Program-made: the position numbers and the translations under genes
Notes under the pieces: generated by a model
What the model was told of the DNA's origin: nothing
What the model saw: the letters and a program-made list of their open reading frames with translations, nothing else
Databases searched by the model: none
Part shown: piece after piece, positions 17,781 to 26,122 of the stretch
Numbering within the stretch: position 1 is the first letter of the stretch
How the letters are laid out: each line of letters begins with the position of its first letter
Source: Bacillota bacterium
Lineage (GTDB): Bacteria > Bacillota > Clostridia > Lachnospirales > Anaerotignaceae
Assembly (NCBI GenBank): GCA_017534115.1
Contig: JAFWDD010000053.1
Span: 1-34,097 of the forward strand
Length of the DNA stretch: 34,097 nt
Direction of reading: 5' to 3'

Positions 17781-17904
17781 GGAGACTTGGGGCGCTGCCC
17801 CAAACCCTGCTTGTCTCCGACGGCTCAGGGGCGCTGCCCCTGAGAACCCCGCAAGGGATTTCATTCCTTGACCCCGTGGAATAAGCAAGGGAAGGTTATC
17901 GGCT
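17781..17904 (+). repeat. Modular hairpin repeat, copy 1
   Basis: Begins at the first base after the TM1266-like stop. GGAGAC (17781-17786) pairs with GTCTCC (17812-17817) around an inner TTGGGGC/GCCCCAA-type hairpin. A second hairpin, CTCAGGGGC-GCT-GCCCCTGAG, spans 17824-17844. The shared core runs from CCGCAAGGGATTTC (about 17849) to ATCGGCTA (17904). The 80 bp that follow, up to the permease stop at 17985, contain a GAAGC/GCTTC hairpin and a CTTTTCACTTT stretch like that after copy 4. Confidence 0.85.
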
Positions 17905-17984
17905 ATATTAAATCTTTTCACTTTAAGAAGCTCATGCGGCTTCACAATTTCCCGGCTAAAATTCAGATTATTAGAGATTTACGG

Positions 17985-18881
17985 CTATGCCTTTTTCTTC
18001 ATACCGTCCAGTGAAATGATTACAGATGTAATCACGATTGCTATGACGATCATGACCGCTCCCAATGTTCCTAATGGGAGCAGTTTTTCCTTCAAAAGGA
18101 TTCCTGCGGCAAGAGCTGTGAATATGGGTTCAAGGCAGAAGGTTACGGACGCGTAGACAGGCGAAAGCTTTCCGATAGCTTCGTTCTGGAGCATATACGC
18201 AAGGACTGTGCAGCCCAGCGCGAGATAGATAACACAATACCACCCTGTGGCATTAATTGCCATGGGGTTTATTATTTTGCCGCGGACTCCCGCAAGAACA
18301 AAGCTTACTGCCGCCGTGGCAACGCACTGGCCCGTGGAAAGAGTCACCGCGTCGTGGGTTTCAAGAAATTTTGAGCTCATAATAAGTGAAATTGCCGTCG
18401 TTAAGGAACAGCAGAGAGCCAGAACCTCGCCCCAGCCGAATGAAAAACTGCCGGTACCGCAGCAAAGGAGATAAAGGCCTATAACACAGAGAATGACCAC
18501 AGGGAAGATCCTTCTGTCCATTCTGGTTTTCAGCATTAGACCCGATAAAAAAGGTGTGAATATGATGGAAATGCACATGAGGAATCCGGCTACTGTTGCG
18601 GAGGAAAGCATAATGGCAAGATTTCCCGTTATGAATTCGGCCGCCGTCATGAATGAAACTGCCGCAAGGGGTTTTCTGTCCGCTCTTTTCAGCTTTTTCA
18701 CAAGGTCTTTTTTGAACACGGCGAAAAAGATGACTATGGCAATAACGTATCTCAGGCCAAGGGCGTAAAATACGTCCAGACTGCCCAGACCGATTTTGAT
18801 TACAGGATTGCCGACGCCCCACAAAAGGCAGACGATTACTATGAACATTATGTAAAAAAGGCTGTTTCTTCCCCGTTTCAT
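17985..18881 (-). CDS. EamA-type (DMT superfamily) permease
   Basis: 298-aa membrane protein with about ten hydrophobic segments arranged as two homologous five-helix halves, as in EamA/RhaT-type drug/metabolite transporters. The N-terminus reads IVCLLWGVGNPVIKIGL, a typical first EamA helix, and the second half contains LGCTVLAYMLQNEAIGKLSP and FCLEPIFTALAAGILLKE. Such proteins export or import metabolites, and substrate is not predictable. AAAGGAGG precedes the ATG. It is divergent from the CotS-like gene with a 131-bp spacer. No clear terminator is visible after its stop. Confidence 0.88.
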   Translation of the reverse strand: MKRGRNSLFYIMFIVIVCLLWGVGNPVIKIGLGSLDVFYALGLRYVIAIVIFFAVFKKDLVKKLKRADRKPLAAVSFMTAAEFITGNLAIMLSSATVAGFLMCISIIFTPFLSGLMLKTRMDRRIFPVVILCVIGLYLLCCGTGSFSFGWGEVLALCCSLTTAISLIMSSKFLETHDAVTLSTGQCVATAAVSFVLAGVRGKIINPMAINATGWYCVIYLALGCTVLAYMLQNEAIGKLSPVYASVTFCLEPIFTALAAGILLKEKLLPLGTLGAVMIVIAIVITSVIISLDGMKKKA

Positions 18882-18956
18882 CCGCTTTCCTCCTTTCCCG
18901 ATTATATATGAAATCCATGTTATTCCTTTACTAAAGTTTTGTCAATGGATTTTGCC

Positions 18957-18985
18957 GTATAAACCGAAGATTTCCCGCATAGATT
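18957..18985 (+). promoter_or_regulatory. Sigma-E/sigma-K-like promoter before the CotS-like gene
   Basis: GTATAAA (18957-18963), 14 nt, CATAGATT (18978-18985). The -10 fits the Bacillus sigma-E pattern CATACANT at seven of eight positions, and with the next base (CATAGATTA) it fits the sigma-K pattern CATANNNTA. It lies 27 bp before the start codon. Confidence 0.5.
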
Positions 18986-19012
18986 AAAATATGTTTAAGG
19001 AGGTCCGAAATT

Positions 19013-20002
19013 ATGGATACGGCATATATCACACTGCTGGAAAACAGTTACGGATTAAAGGCTCTGAGCTTTTTCAGGCAGAGAGGAAATTTCATTGTAC
19101 AGACGGAAAAGGGAACTAAGGAGCTGAAGAAAAACACATCCGATCCAAAACGGATTTTATTCGAAAACGACGCCAGAAACCATCTCGCTGCCTCGGGCTT
19201 CCCCGCGGAAACATTTATTCCCGCTCTGGAAGGCCTGCCCTACTCCTTTCTGGAGGATACCAATTATGTTCTGACTGATTATTTTCCCTCTTCCAGCGCG
19301 GATTTATCAAAGGAAAGCGCACTTCTGAGATGCGCTCGGCTTTTAGGGCAGTTCCATTCGGCGGCAAAGGGTTTGTTTTCGGAATTTGAAGTGCCCAACA
19401 CGGGAAATCTCATTGTATTTTATGAAAAAAGGATTCGGGAGATGAAAAAGATCCGGAACAGGATCTCTCAGTCCGTCTCTCCGTCCAAAGTAGACATAAT
19501 CATAAAGGAAAACTATGGGTATTATCTGAACAGAGCCGAAAAAGCTCTGGATATTCTGAAAAACTCCGATTATCCGGCTTTATGGGAGAAATCCGCCGCG
19601 GAAAAAAGATTCGTACACGGAGCCTTCAAAAGAGACAGCATACGAATATCGGAAAACAAAAAGAGCATCCTCATAACGAACTTTTCAAAATGCGCAGTTG
19701 ACGTTCAGCTTACGGACCTTTCGGAATATATAAGAAGGTACATGAAAAACACCGATCCGGAATTTTCCGTTATAGAAAAAATACTTACTGAATACGGGAA
19801 AACCTGTCCCTTATCCGACCCGGATATAAAAGTCCTTTCCGGACTTCTGACCTATCCTTATAAATTCATGAAGCTTTTGAACGAGCATTACAACAAGCGG
19901 AGAGTTTATGTTTCCGACGCTGTCTGCGAAAGGTTCATGAAATGCGTAAACCGCATACCCCGGGAAGACCGCCTGCTGGAGAAAATATGGAGACTGGCTT
20001 AA
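19013..20002 (+). CDS. CotS/YutH-family spore coat protein, probable pseudokinase
   Basis: 329 aa, with the length and pattern of the CotS family, spore-coat proteins built on an aminoglycoside-phosphotransferase/kinase fold. NSYGLKALSFFRQRGNFIVQTEKG resembles the N-lobe, YVLTDYFPSS the hinge, LLGQFHSAAKG the helix before the insert, and LTDLSEYIRRYMK the region after the metal site. The usual catalytic-loop motif (H-x-D-x-x-x-x-N) reads HGAFKRDS at 202-209 and the D-F/D-x metal motif reads NFSKC at 223-227, so both catalytic acids appear absent. It is therefore likely a structural or scaffold coat component. AAGGAGG lies 9 nt upstream, and a sporulation-type promoter precedes it. Family assignment is by pattern, with moderate certainty. 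Confidence 0.7.
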   Translation: MDTAYITLLENSYGLKALSFFRQRGNFIVQTEKGTKELKKNTSDPKRILFENDARNHLAASGFPAETFIPALEGLPYSFLEDTNYVLTDYFPSSSADLSKESALLRCARLLGQFHSAAKGLFSEFEVPNTGNLIVFYEKRIREMKKIRNRISQSVSPSKVDIIIKENYGYYLNRAEKALDILKNSDYPALWEKSAAEKRFVHGAFKRDSIRISENKKSILITNFSKCAVDVQLTDLSEYIRRYMKNTDPEFSVIEKILTEYGKTCPLSDPDIKVLSGLLTYPYKFMKLLNEHYNKRRVYVSDAVCERFMKCVNRIPREDRLLEKIWRLA

Positions 20003-20229
20003 ATTTTTCTTTCATTTCGCCGCAAAGGACTTACAATTTCCTGAATTTTATATAAACATTTTGACCCAAGAGAAGAGCTTAGTATTTCTCACGACCCGTT
20101 ATGCGCTGATTCTTAAGGATTTTCCCATGCAAAATATCGATAACGCTTATATTTATACCTTATTAAAGCCCTTGTTTTTTTTGTGAAAAAATTATACAAT
20201 ATTTGTATACTTATCAAGGGGGTTATACT

Positions 20230-21621
20230 GTGAAAGGTTACAACTTTGAAAAGCCTAATAAAGATTTCGACAAGACTGTAAAGCTTGATAAAATAAATGA
20301 AGAAGTAAGAAAACACGAGGAGAACAAAAAAGCGGAGGAGGCAGCGGCAAGAAGAGCCGCCCGCGGCAGAAAACCGGAGGATCCGAAGCCCTTCAGGTAT
20401 TTCACAATTATAATAATTATCGTGTGTATCGCCGCTTTTATAATCGTATTCTCTCTGGCATATAAAAAGACAAGCCGGAATGCATCGGAAATTACGGATA
20501 AATACGAGGAAACCATCAAGGCCGACGAGGTGCAGAAGGAAGAATATCAGAATACTCTGACTGAATTTTCCGCCCTCATAAAATCAATGCCCGATTCTTC
20601 GGACAAGGCTCTGACCCTTTACGATATTTCCGGAAATATCACAAGAACGCTCTATCCTGCGGACGATGTGAGCCTTTCGGAATTCAGCAAAGGGGATATT
20701 GTTGATGTTTCGGCTAATCTTTATCTGTCGAAGCTGGAAAAAATATCCAAAAACAACTCTTCGTTCAAGCTCGGGGAGCTGACCGGATTTTCTTATGACG
20801 CGGAAGGTTCGGCTATTAAATCCGATTCACAAAGCTACAATGTGACAAAGGAAACCATATTCACCCTGAATAACGAGATTACGGATATTTCCGCGCTGGA
20901 TGAGCACGATGTGATTTCCATAAGCGGACTGGACAAGTCTGTATTTTTCGTAAATGTCGACAAGGCTCATGGAACCATTGTTCTGGAAAACGCCTCTACA
21001 CTCACGGAAGGACAGCTTGTGATTGACGACGGCGCCGCAGTTCCCGTAACGGGAAATATTTCCGTGAATGTGGCTCCCGGAACACACAAAATCAGTCTTA
21101 CAGGCTCCAACATTAACGCTTATTCCACGGAAGCTTTCGTTTCTTCCGGAGATTCATACAAACTGGATATATCTAAAATACCCAAAAAGACAGGCGCTCT
21201 TTCCATAAAGGCCAATGTGTCCGATTTCTATGTATCCATAGACGGAGGAGCTCCTCAGGCCTATAATCCTTCCGAGAATCTGATCGTTCCGCCCGGAACA
21301 CACACGATTTCAATCTCTAAGGAAGGATACAGAAATTTCACGACAACCGTGGATGTTTCCAACGCATACGCCGAGGTAAAGGCAACTCTGGAAAAGGACG
21401 TCCATACAGGAACGCTGACCGTGGTTTCCAACCCTGACGAGGCGGAAGTATATATTAACGGAGATTATAAGGGCGTAACGCCTTATATAGAAACACTTGA
21501 ATACGATACCTATCATGTTTCAGTACAAAAAGAAGGGTACAAGTCCTATAGCGACTATGCCGACGTAAAAGGCGAGCATCAGTCCGTAGAATGCGTTTTA
21601 ACACCCATAGAGGAGGATTAA
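20230..21621 (+). CDS. Membrane-anchored PEGA-domain protein
   Basis: 463 aa from the GTG at 20230, 7 nt after AAGGGGG; a TTG at 20203 lies upstream of that site. Residues 1-56 are cytoplasmic, highly charged and coil-like (KINEEVRKHEENKKAEEAAA). One transmembrane segment (about 57-78) follows, then a large extracytoplasmic part. The C-terminal 140 residues are two PEGA domains, about 322-393 and 394-463, each with the hallmark PPGTHTISISKEGYRNF-type turn; an earlier APGTHKISLTG suggests a third degenerate unit. PEGA domains are surface beta-domains associated with S-layer or wall proteins. The next gene starts 5 bp later, so the two are cotranscribed. The promoter region is AT-rich with no single convincing -10/-35 pair. 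Confidence 0.85.
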   Translation: MKGYNFEKPNKDFDKTVKLDKINEEVRKHEENKKAEEAAARRAARGRKPEDPKPFRYFTIIIIIVCIAAFIIVFSLAYKKTSRNASEITDKYEETIKADEVQKEEYQNTLTEFSALIKSMPDSSDKALTLYDISGNITRTLYPADDVSLSEFSKGDIVDVSANLYLSKLEKISKNNSSFKLGELTGFSYDAEGSAIKSDSQSYNVTKETIFTLNNEITDISALDEHDVISISGLDKSVFFVNVDKAHGTIVLENASTLTEGQLVIDDGAAVPVTGNISVNVAPGTHKISLTGSNINAYSTEAFVSSGDSYKLDISKIPKKTGALSIKANVSDFYVSIDGGAPQAYNPSENLIVPPGTHTISISKEGYRNFTTTVDVSNAYAEVKATLEKDVHTGTLTVVSNPDEAEVYINGDYKGVTPYIETLEYDTYHVSVQKEGYKSYSDYADVKGEHQSVECVLTPIEED

Positions 21622-21626
21622 GAAAT

Positions 21627-23360
21627 ATGGATTACAAGGAAAGATATTTGAATTGGCTGGAAAATCCGTCAATAGATGAAGCTACAAAAGAGGAACTCCG
21701 CTCAATAGCGGGAAACGAGACTGAAATCGAGGAAAGATTCTTTCAGGACCTTGAATTCGGCACAGCCGGATTAAGAGGCGTTATCGGCGCAGGCACAAAC
21801 CGCATGAACCAGTACACCGTAGGCAAGGCAAATCAAGGTCTGGCAAACTACATTATCAAAAAAGGCAAGCAGGACAAAGGAGTTGCAATCTCATTCGACT
21901 CAAGGCATATGTCCAAGGAATTCACAGAGCTTTCCGCACTGATTCTCAACGCAAACGGAATCAAGACATATGTTTTTGAAACACTGCACCCCACTCCCAT
22001 GCTTTCATTCGCTGTGCGCTATTACGGATGCACCGCAGGAATCATGATAACGGCCAGCCACAATCCCAGAGAGTACAACGGATACAAAGCGTACTGGAGC
22101 GACGGATGCCAGGTAAGCGCGCCCAAGGACAAGGAGATCATCGACGAGGTAAACGCCGTTACGGATTTCAATTCCATTAAGAAAATGGACAAGGCCGAAG
22201 CCATCAAAGCAGGATTATACAATATAATTCCCGAAAGCTTCGATGATGAGTACATGAAAAAAGTTATGGAGCAGTCCTTGAACAGCGACCTGGTCAAATC
22301 AATGGCCAAGGACTTCACCATTGTATATACGCCACTGAACGGCACGGGAAATATCCCCGTAAGACGCATACTTTCCATGGTTGGGTTCGAGAATGTATTT
22401 GTTGTGCCCGAGCAGGAGATGCCTGACGGAGATTTCACCACTGTACCCTATCCCAATCCCGAGGACCCCAAGGCGTTTGAGTACGCAATAAAGCTGGCAA
22501 AGGAGAAAAATGCGGATATTATCGTTGGAACTGACCCTGACGCCGACAGAATGGGTCCCGTTGTGAAGAACAAGGACGGTTCATATTCCGTTATCAGCGG
22601 AAACATGGCAGGCGCGCTTCTTGCGGATTATGTGCTTTCACAGAGGACCGAAAAGGGACTTATGCCCAAGAATCCCGCGCTCATCAAGACAATTGTTACC
22701 AGCAGGATGACAAATGAGATCGCAAAAAAATACAACACAACGGTTTTTGACGTTTTAACAGGTTTCAAGCATATCGCAGGCAAAATACGTCAGTTTGACA
22801 AGACTCATGATTATAATTTTGTATTCGGATTTGAAGAGAGCTTCGGTTATCTTTCCGGGGATTATGTTCGGGACAAAGACGCTGTTGTAGCTACCATGCT
22901 TATTTGCGAGCTGGCGGCCCTTTACAAATCCAGAGGACTTACTCTTGCCGACGGTATTGAGGAATTATACCAGAAATACGGATATTTCGGAGACAGAGTC
23001 AAATCCTTGACACTCACAGGTCTTGACGGACTGGAGAAGATACACAAGATCATGGTTGAGCTTCGGAAGAATCAGCCCAAGGAGCTCGGCGGCATTGAGA
23101 TCGCGGCCATCGGAGATTATCAGACAGGGGATATTATGGAAATCGCCACAGGCAAGGTTACCAAATCCGATCTGCCTTCTTCCGATGTACTGCAGTACAC
23201 ACTGGCTGACGGGTCATGGATCTGCATAAGGCCTTCCGGCACGGAACCTAAGATCAAGATCTACACCGGAACCAAGGCCGACACCATGGATGCGGCAACT
23301 GCTCTCGCTGATAAGATCGAAGGCGGTATGCTCAGCATAATTGACGGAATTATCGGGTAA
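21627..23360 (+). CDS. Phospho-sugar mutase (phosphoglucomutase/phosphomannomutase)
   Basis: 577-aa alpha-D-phosphohexomutase interconverting glucose-1-phosphate and glucose-6-phosphate (or the mannose equivalents). The phosphoserine loop is TASHNPREYNGYKAYW, the magnesium loop DPDADRMG, the sugar-specificity loop GFEESFGYLSGDYVRDKDAV, and the phosphate-binding loop RPSGTEPKIKIY. The length and GFEES signature match the PgcA type of Firmicutes. The start is ATG 21627, behind AGGAGG; the frame extends upstream into the PEGA gene but those codons lie before the site. It makes precursors for wall glycopolymers and glycogen. The 3' untranslated region holds a modular repeat before the terminator. 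Confidence 0.94.
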   Translation: MDYKERYLNWLENPSIDEATKEELRSIAGNETEIEERFFQDLEFGTAGLRGVIGAGTNRMNQYTVGKANQGLANYIIKKGKQDKGVAISFDSRHMSKEFTELSALILNANGIKTYVFETLHPTPMLSFAVRYYGCTAGIMITASHNPREYNGYKAYWSDGCQVSAPKDKEIIDEVNAVTDFNSIKKMDKAEAIKAGLYNIIPESFDDEYMKKVMEQSLNSDLVKSMAKDFTIVYTPLNGTGNIPVRRILSMVGFENVFVVPEQEMPDGDFTTVPYPNPEDPKAFEYAIKLAKEKNADIIVGTDPDADRMGPVVKNKDGSYSVISGNMAGALLADYVLSQRTEKGLMPKNPALIKTIVTSRMTNEIAKKYNTTVFDVLTGFKHIAGKIRQFDKTHDYNFVFGFEESFGYLSGDYVRDKDAVVATMLICELAALYKSRGLTLADGIEELYQKYGYFGDRVKSLTLTGLDGLEKIHKIMVELRKNQPKELGGIEIAAIGDYQTGDIMEIATGKVTKSDLPSSDVLQYTLADGSWICIRPSGTEPKIKIYTGTKADTMDAATALADKIEGGMLSIIDGIIG

Positions 23361-23370
23361 ACGGTCTTTC

Positions 23371-23472
23371 TTGGGGCTCTACCCCAAACCCCTCTTAAGG
23401 CTCTGCCTTAAGAATCCGCAAGGGATTTCATCCCTTGACCCGTGTAATATGTATATGGAGGTTATCGGCTAA
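23371..23472 (+). repeat. Modular hairpin repeat, copy 2
   Basis: Lies 10 bp after the mutase stop and before its terminator. Two hairpins, TTGGGGC/ACCCCAA type (23371-23387) and CTTAAGGC-TCT-GCCTTAAG (23394-23412), are followed by the core CCGCAAGGGATTTCATCCCTTGACC (from 23416), ending ATCGGCTAA (23472). Confidence 0.85.
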
Positions 23473-23509
23473 AGGACAGGTTATTCCTAAATTATATTTT
23501 TAGATAATT

Positions 23510-23545
23510 AAAGACTTCTATGTTAATTCATGGGAGTCTTTTTTT
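23510..23545 (+). terminator. Terminator after the phosphohexomutase and repeat copy 2
   Basis: AAAGACT (23510-23516) pairs with AGTCTTT (23535-23541) and continues into TTTTA. The repeat would therefore be transcribed as part of the mutase 3' untranslated region. Confidence 0.65.
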
Positions 23546-23557
23546 ATGGGATTTTTG

Positions 23558-23563
23558 TATAAT
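23558..23563 (+). promoter_or_regulatory. Candidate -10 element for veg
   Basis: A perfect TATAAT preceded by TTTTTG, 80 bp before the veg start. The -35 is weak: AGTCTT lies at the right distance but overlaps the mutase terminator stem. Confidence 0.35.
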
Positions 23564-23642
23564 AAGTGAAAAAATCGGAAATAATACCATTACGGGAAAT
23601 TTTATCTTTCACAAAAATCCATTGCAAATGAGGTGCGTTAAT

Positions 23643-23888
23643 TTGTACAAAGCCAAAGACCTTAATTTTATCAGAAAGGAAATTGAGAAATTTATCGGAT
23701 TCAGGATACTTTTCCGGGCCAAAAAAGGCAGGCGGAAGACTAATCTGAAGGAAGGAATAATCGAAAACGCGTACGGAAACGTTTTCGTTGTGCAGGTATC
23801 GGACAAGACCCGCGAGGCGCCGGAGAAAATGTCCTTCAGCTATGCCGATGTGCTCACAAACGCTGTTGAAATCACAGTTTGTCATTAG
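23643..23888 (+). CDS. veg: Veg family protein
   Basis: 81-aa protein with the strongly conserved Veg core YKAKDLNFIRKEIEKFIG, the RAKKGRRKT basic patch and GIIENAYGNVFVVQV. In Bacillus subtilis Veg is an abundant small protein linked to biofilm matrix regulation and spore germination; the biochemical role is not settled. The start is a TTG at 23643, 7 nt after GAGGTG (23630-23635), which fits the family's N-terminus. Upstream in-frame codons do not resemble the family. sipL follows after 65 bp, an association that suggests shared expression around sporulation. Confidence 0.88.
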   Translation: MYKAKDLNFIRKEIEKFIGFRILFRAKKGRRKTNLKEGIIENAYGNVFVVQVSDKTREAPEKMSFSYADVLTNAVEITVCH

Positions 23889-23953
23889 AATTTATGAATA
23901 ATAAGCATCCTCCCGAAATATATTATTTATCATATATTAAAGGAGGTTTTTCT

Positions 23954-25522
23954 ATGCTGCCGGATATCAGCGTCCAGACGATTCAAGCTTCTAACTGCCT
24001 GCGTTTTGCCAATCAGGCTCTTATTGAGAACAACATCCTCATACCCGACACGAAACCTGATATCAAGAAGATTATTCGGATAAATTCCGCTGTAACCGAT
24101 ATTTCCGCCAAGGCATCCGATGGAGAGATCATTCTGGAAGGAAGCCTTTGCGAGACTTTGATTTATGTTGGGGAAAACGCTCAGCTGCCCTTTTATACCG
24201 TAAAGGAGAATACAGATTTTCGGGAAAGCGTCATTCTGCCCGAAATCACACCGACTATGAAGGTTTTCGTTCAGCCGGAAATTGAGTTTATTGAGGAAAA
24301 TTTACTAAACGAAAGGAAGGTGAATGTGAAAAATGTTGTGAATTTCCGGATATTCGCCTTTGCCGAAAAGACCTGCGAGGCAGTGAGCTCCTCCGGGGAT
24401 CCCAACCTTCAGACGCTGACGGAGGAAATAAGCTTTTCCGCGCCTGTGGACATTATCAAGGAGACCATAAACATTTCGGAAAACATTGTTCTGCCTGCAA
24501 ACAAGCCGGATATTTCGGAGCTTCTCACGTGGGACGCTTACATATGCGACAAGGACATCAGGGCTCTTGACGGACGGATTCAGATCAAGGCCACACTTTG
24601 CCTTGAGGCGCTTTATACCGATGATTACGCGGAAAACTCCACGCCCGAGGTGCTGAATGCCACTCTGCCCGTAAATGGGTTTGCGGACGCACCTTCTTCA
24701 CGGGAAGGAATGTCGGTTTTAGGAGAGGTATTTCCCAAAAACGTTTATCTTCGGGCTGCGGAGGATGAAAACGGGGACAACAGGCTCATTGAGGCCGACA
24801 TATCCATATGCGCGGACCTGCTGCTTTCCGAAAATCACAGGGAAAGTGTTGTGCGGGACGCTTATTTGCTGACTGCTCCTGTTATGACTGAAGCGGAGAC
24901 AATGGAGTACACCGGCCTTATACCGGCTGTCAGCTCAACTTTCACTGTATCCGATTCCGTTTCTCTGGACGACAGTCTGCCGGACATTGTTCAGGTGCTG
25001 AAAATATGGTCATATGTGAGTCTGGACGATTCCATAATCGAGGAAGACAGGGTCGTTGCCGAGGGCGATGTGCGGCTGGAGGTGCTTTATGTGGGTACGG
25101 ACGATTCACAGCCTTTGCAGATTTTCAATGTGAGCCTGCCTTTTCGTCAGGAAATCGAGATTACGGATGCGCATCCCAGTCAGCTTGCCTATGTGACATC
25201 CACCACGGAAAACACCGGATTTACTGTGCTCAATGACAGGGAGCTGGAGTTTACGGTGTCGCCTGTGCTGGAAATCACTCTCATGGAAAACGGAACTGCC
25301 GATTTTCTGACCAATATTGAGGGCGCAGGCGAGGACCTTGCCAATCCCAGCCTTTCCAGCGCTGTTATTTATGTGGTTCAGCCGGGAGACACCCTCTGGG
25401 ACATCGCCAAAAGGTTCGGGACTACTGTGGAAAATCTGGCGAATATCAATAATCTGGAGAATCCGGATCTGATATACGCGGGAGACAGACTTCTGATTAT
25501 GAGGACTGTGCTGTTCAAGTAG
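23954..25522 (+). CDS. sipL: SipL-like spore morphogenetic protein (SPOCS domains and LysM)
   Basis: 522 aa from the ATG at 23954, 8 nt after AAAGGAGG; upstream in-frame codons are not needed. Three repeats of the SPOCS/DUF3794 type are visible, each with an ILIPDTKPDIKKII-like motif: about residues 28-110 (IPDTKPDI), 183-260 (LPANKPDI) and 343-420 (DDSLPDIV). A C-terminal LysM domain (about 473-517, YVVQPGDTLWDIAKRFG) follows. This is the architecture and length of Clostridioides difficile SipL, whose LysM domain binds the SpoIVA ATPase to anchor the coat on the forespore; it is the functional counterpart of Bacillus SpoVID. spoIVA is not in the window. A strong terminator lies 12 bp after the stop. 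Confidence 0.85.
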   Translation: MLPDISVQTIQASNCLRFANQALIENNILIPDTKPDIKKIIRINSAVTDISAKASDGEIILEGSLCETLIYVGENAQLPFYTVKENTDFRESVILPEITPTMKVFVQPEIEFIEENLLNERKVNVKNVVNFRIFAFAEKTCEAVSSSGDPNLQTLTEEISFSAPVDIIKETINISENIVLPANKPDISELLTWDAYICDKDIRALDGRIQIKATLCLEALYTDDYAENSTPEVLNATLPVNGFADAPSSREGMSVLGEVFPKNVYLRAAEDENGDNRLIEADISICADLLLSENHRESVVRDAYLLTAPVMTEAETMEYTGLIPAVSSTFTVSDSVSLDDSLPDIVQVLKIWSYVSLDDSIIEEDRVVAEGDVRLEVLYVGTDDSQPLQIFNVSLPFRQEIEITDAHPSQLAYVTSTTENTGFTVLNDRELEFTVSPVLEITLMENGTADFLTNIEGAGEDLANPSLSSAVIYVVQPGDTLWDIAKRFGTTVENLANINNLENPDLIYAGDRLLIMRTVLFK

Positions 25523-25533
25523 CACCCACACAA

Positions 25534-25575
25534 AAACGGACTGCAGGATTTATTCTGCAATCCGTTTTATTTTTA
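25534..25575. terminator. Bidirectional terminator between sipL and the GNAT gene
   Basis: AAAACGGA (25534-25541) pairs with TCCGTTTT (25562-25569), with an inner TGCAG/CTGCA extension. It is flanked by ATTTTT on the plus side and TTTTTG on the minus side. It serves the two convergent genes. Confidence 0.85.
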
Positions 25576-25582
25576 TCAGATT

Positions 25583-26101
25583 TTATAGCTTTTTCTCCAA
25601 AAATATCATTTCCTCGGGAATTTTATCCATGAAAAGTGCGTCCTGTTTTCCGGCGCATCTGTAACCCATGCCGGCATAGAGCTTTTTGGCCGGTTCATTT
25701 TCCGCGCAGGTATCTATGCGTAGCACCTGAAACCCCTCTTCCCTTGCCTTTTTTTCGGCATATTCCATCATTTGCTTTCCACAGCCTTTTCGGGCAAAAG
25801 CGGGAGGCACGCACAGAGTGTGGACAACCTTAACCTTGCTGTCATCCGCCGTGTATTTCCAGTTTATATTCTTATAATTATCCAGTTGCCGTTCATTCAG
25901 GATCATACTGGCGCAGATCGCTCCGTTCTCTTCCATAACATAGAGACTGCCTGCTTCAAAAGCATTTTCCGCCGTTTCTCTCGTTGGATAGGCGCCCAAA
26001 ACCCAATGGGAATGGCTGCCGTGTTCCTGTTCGTACAGAAGAAGGTCGGTATAGCCCTTTTCGACGCTGTCCAGATCCTTTTTCAATGCTTTTCTTATCA
26101 C
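25583..26101 (-). CDS. GNAT-family N-acetyltransferase
   Basis: 172-aa acetyl-CoA-dependent acetyltransferase of the GNAT fold. VVHTLCVPPAFARKGCGKQM contains the beta4 strand and the pyrophosphate-binding R/Q-x-x-G-x-G/A loop (ARKGCG), and NEPAKKLYAGMGYRCAG is the typical C-terminal helix and beta strand. The substrate is unknown. The start is a GTG at 26101 with a weak GGGAAG site, 21 bp after the upstream hydrolase stop, so the two are probably cotranscribed. Confidence 0.88.
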   Translation of the reverse strand: MIRKALKKDLDSVEKGYTDLLLYEQEHGSHSHWVLGAYPTRETAENAFEAGSLYVMEENGAICASMILNERQLDNYKNINWKYTADDSKVKVVHTLCVPPAFARKGCGKQMMEYAEKKAREEGFQVLRIDTCAENEPAKKLYAGMGYRCAGKQDALFMDKIPEEMIFLEKKL

Positions 26102-26122
26102 GGTTTATCACTTCCCGCAGGT

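Noticed and set aside
17781-17904. Simple terminator for the TM1266-like gene
   Set aside because: The GC hairpins lack following U-tracts, the element has a conserved core beyond the hairpins, and copy 3 is not downstream of any plus-strand gene.
23931-23938. CATATATT before sipL as a sigma-E -10 element
   Set aside because: No matching -35 at 13-15 nt, and a start site there would fall on or beyond the ribosome binding site.
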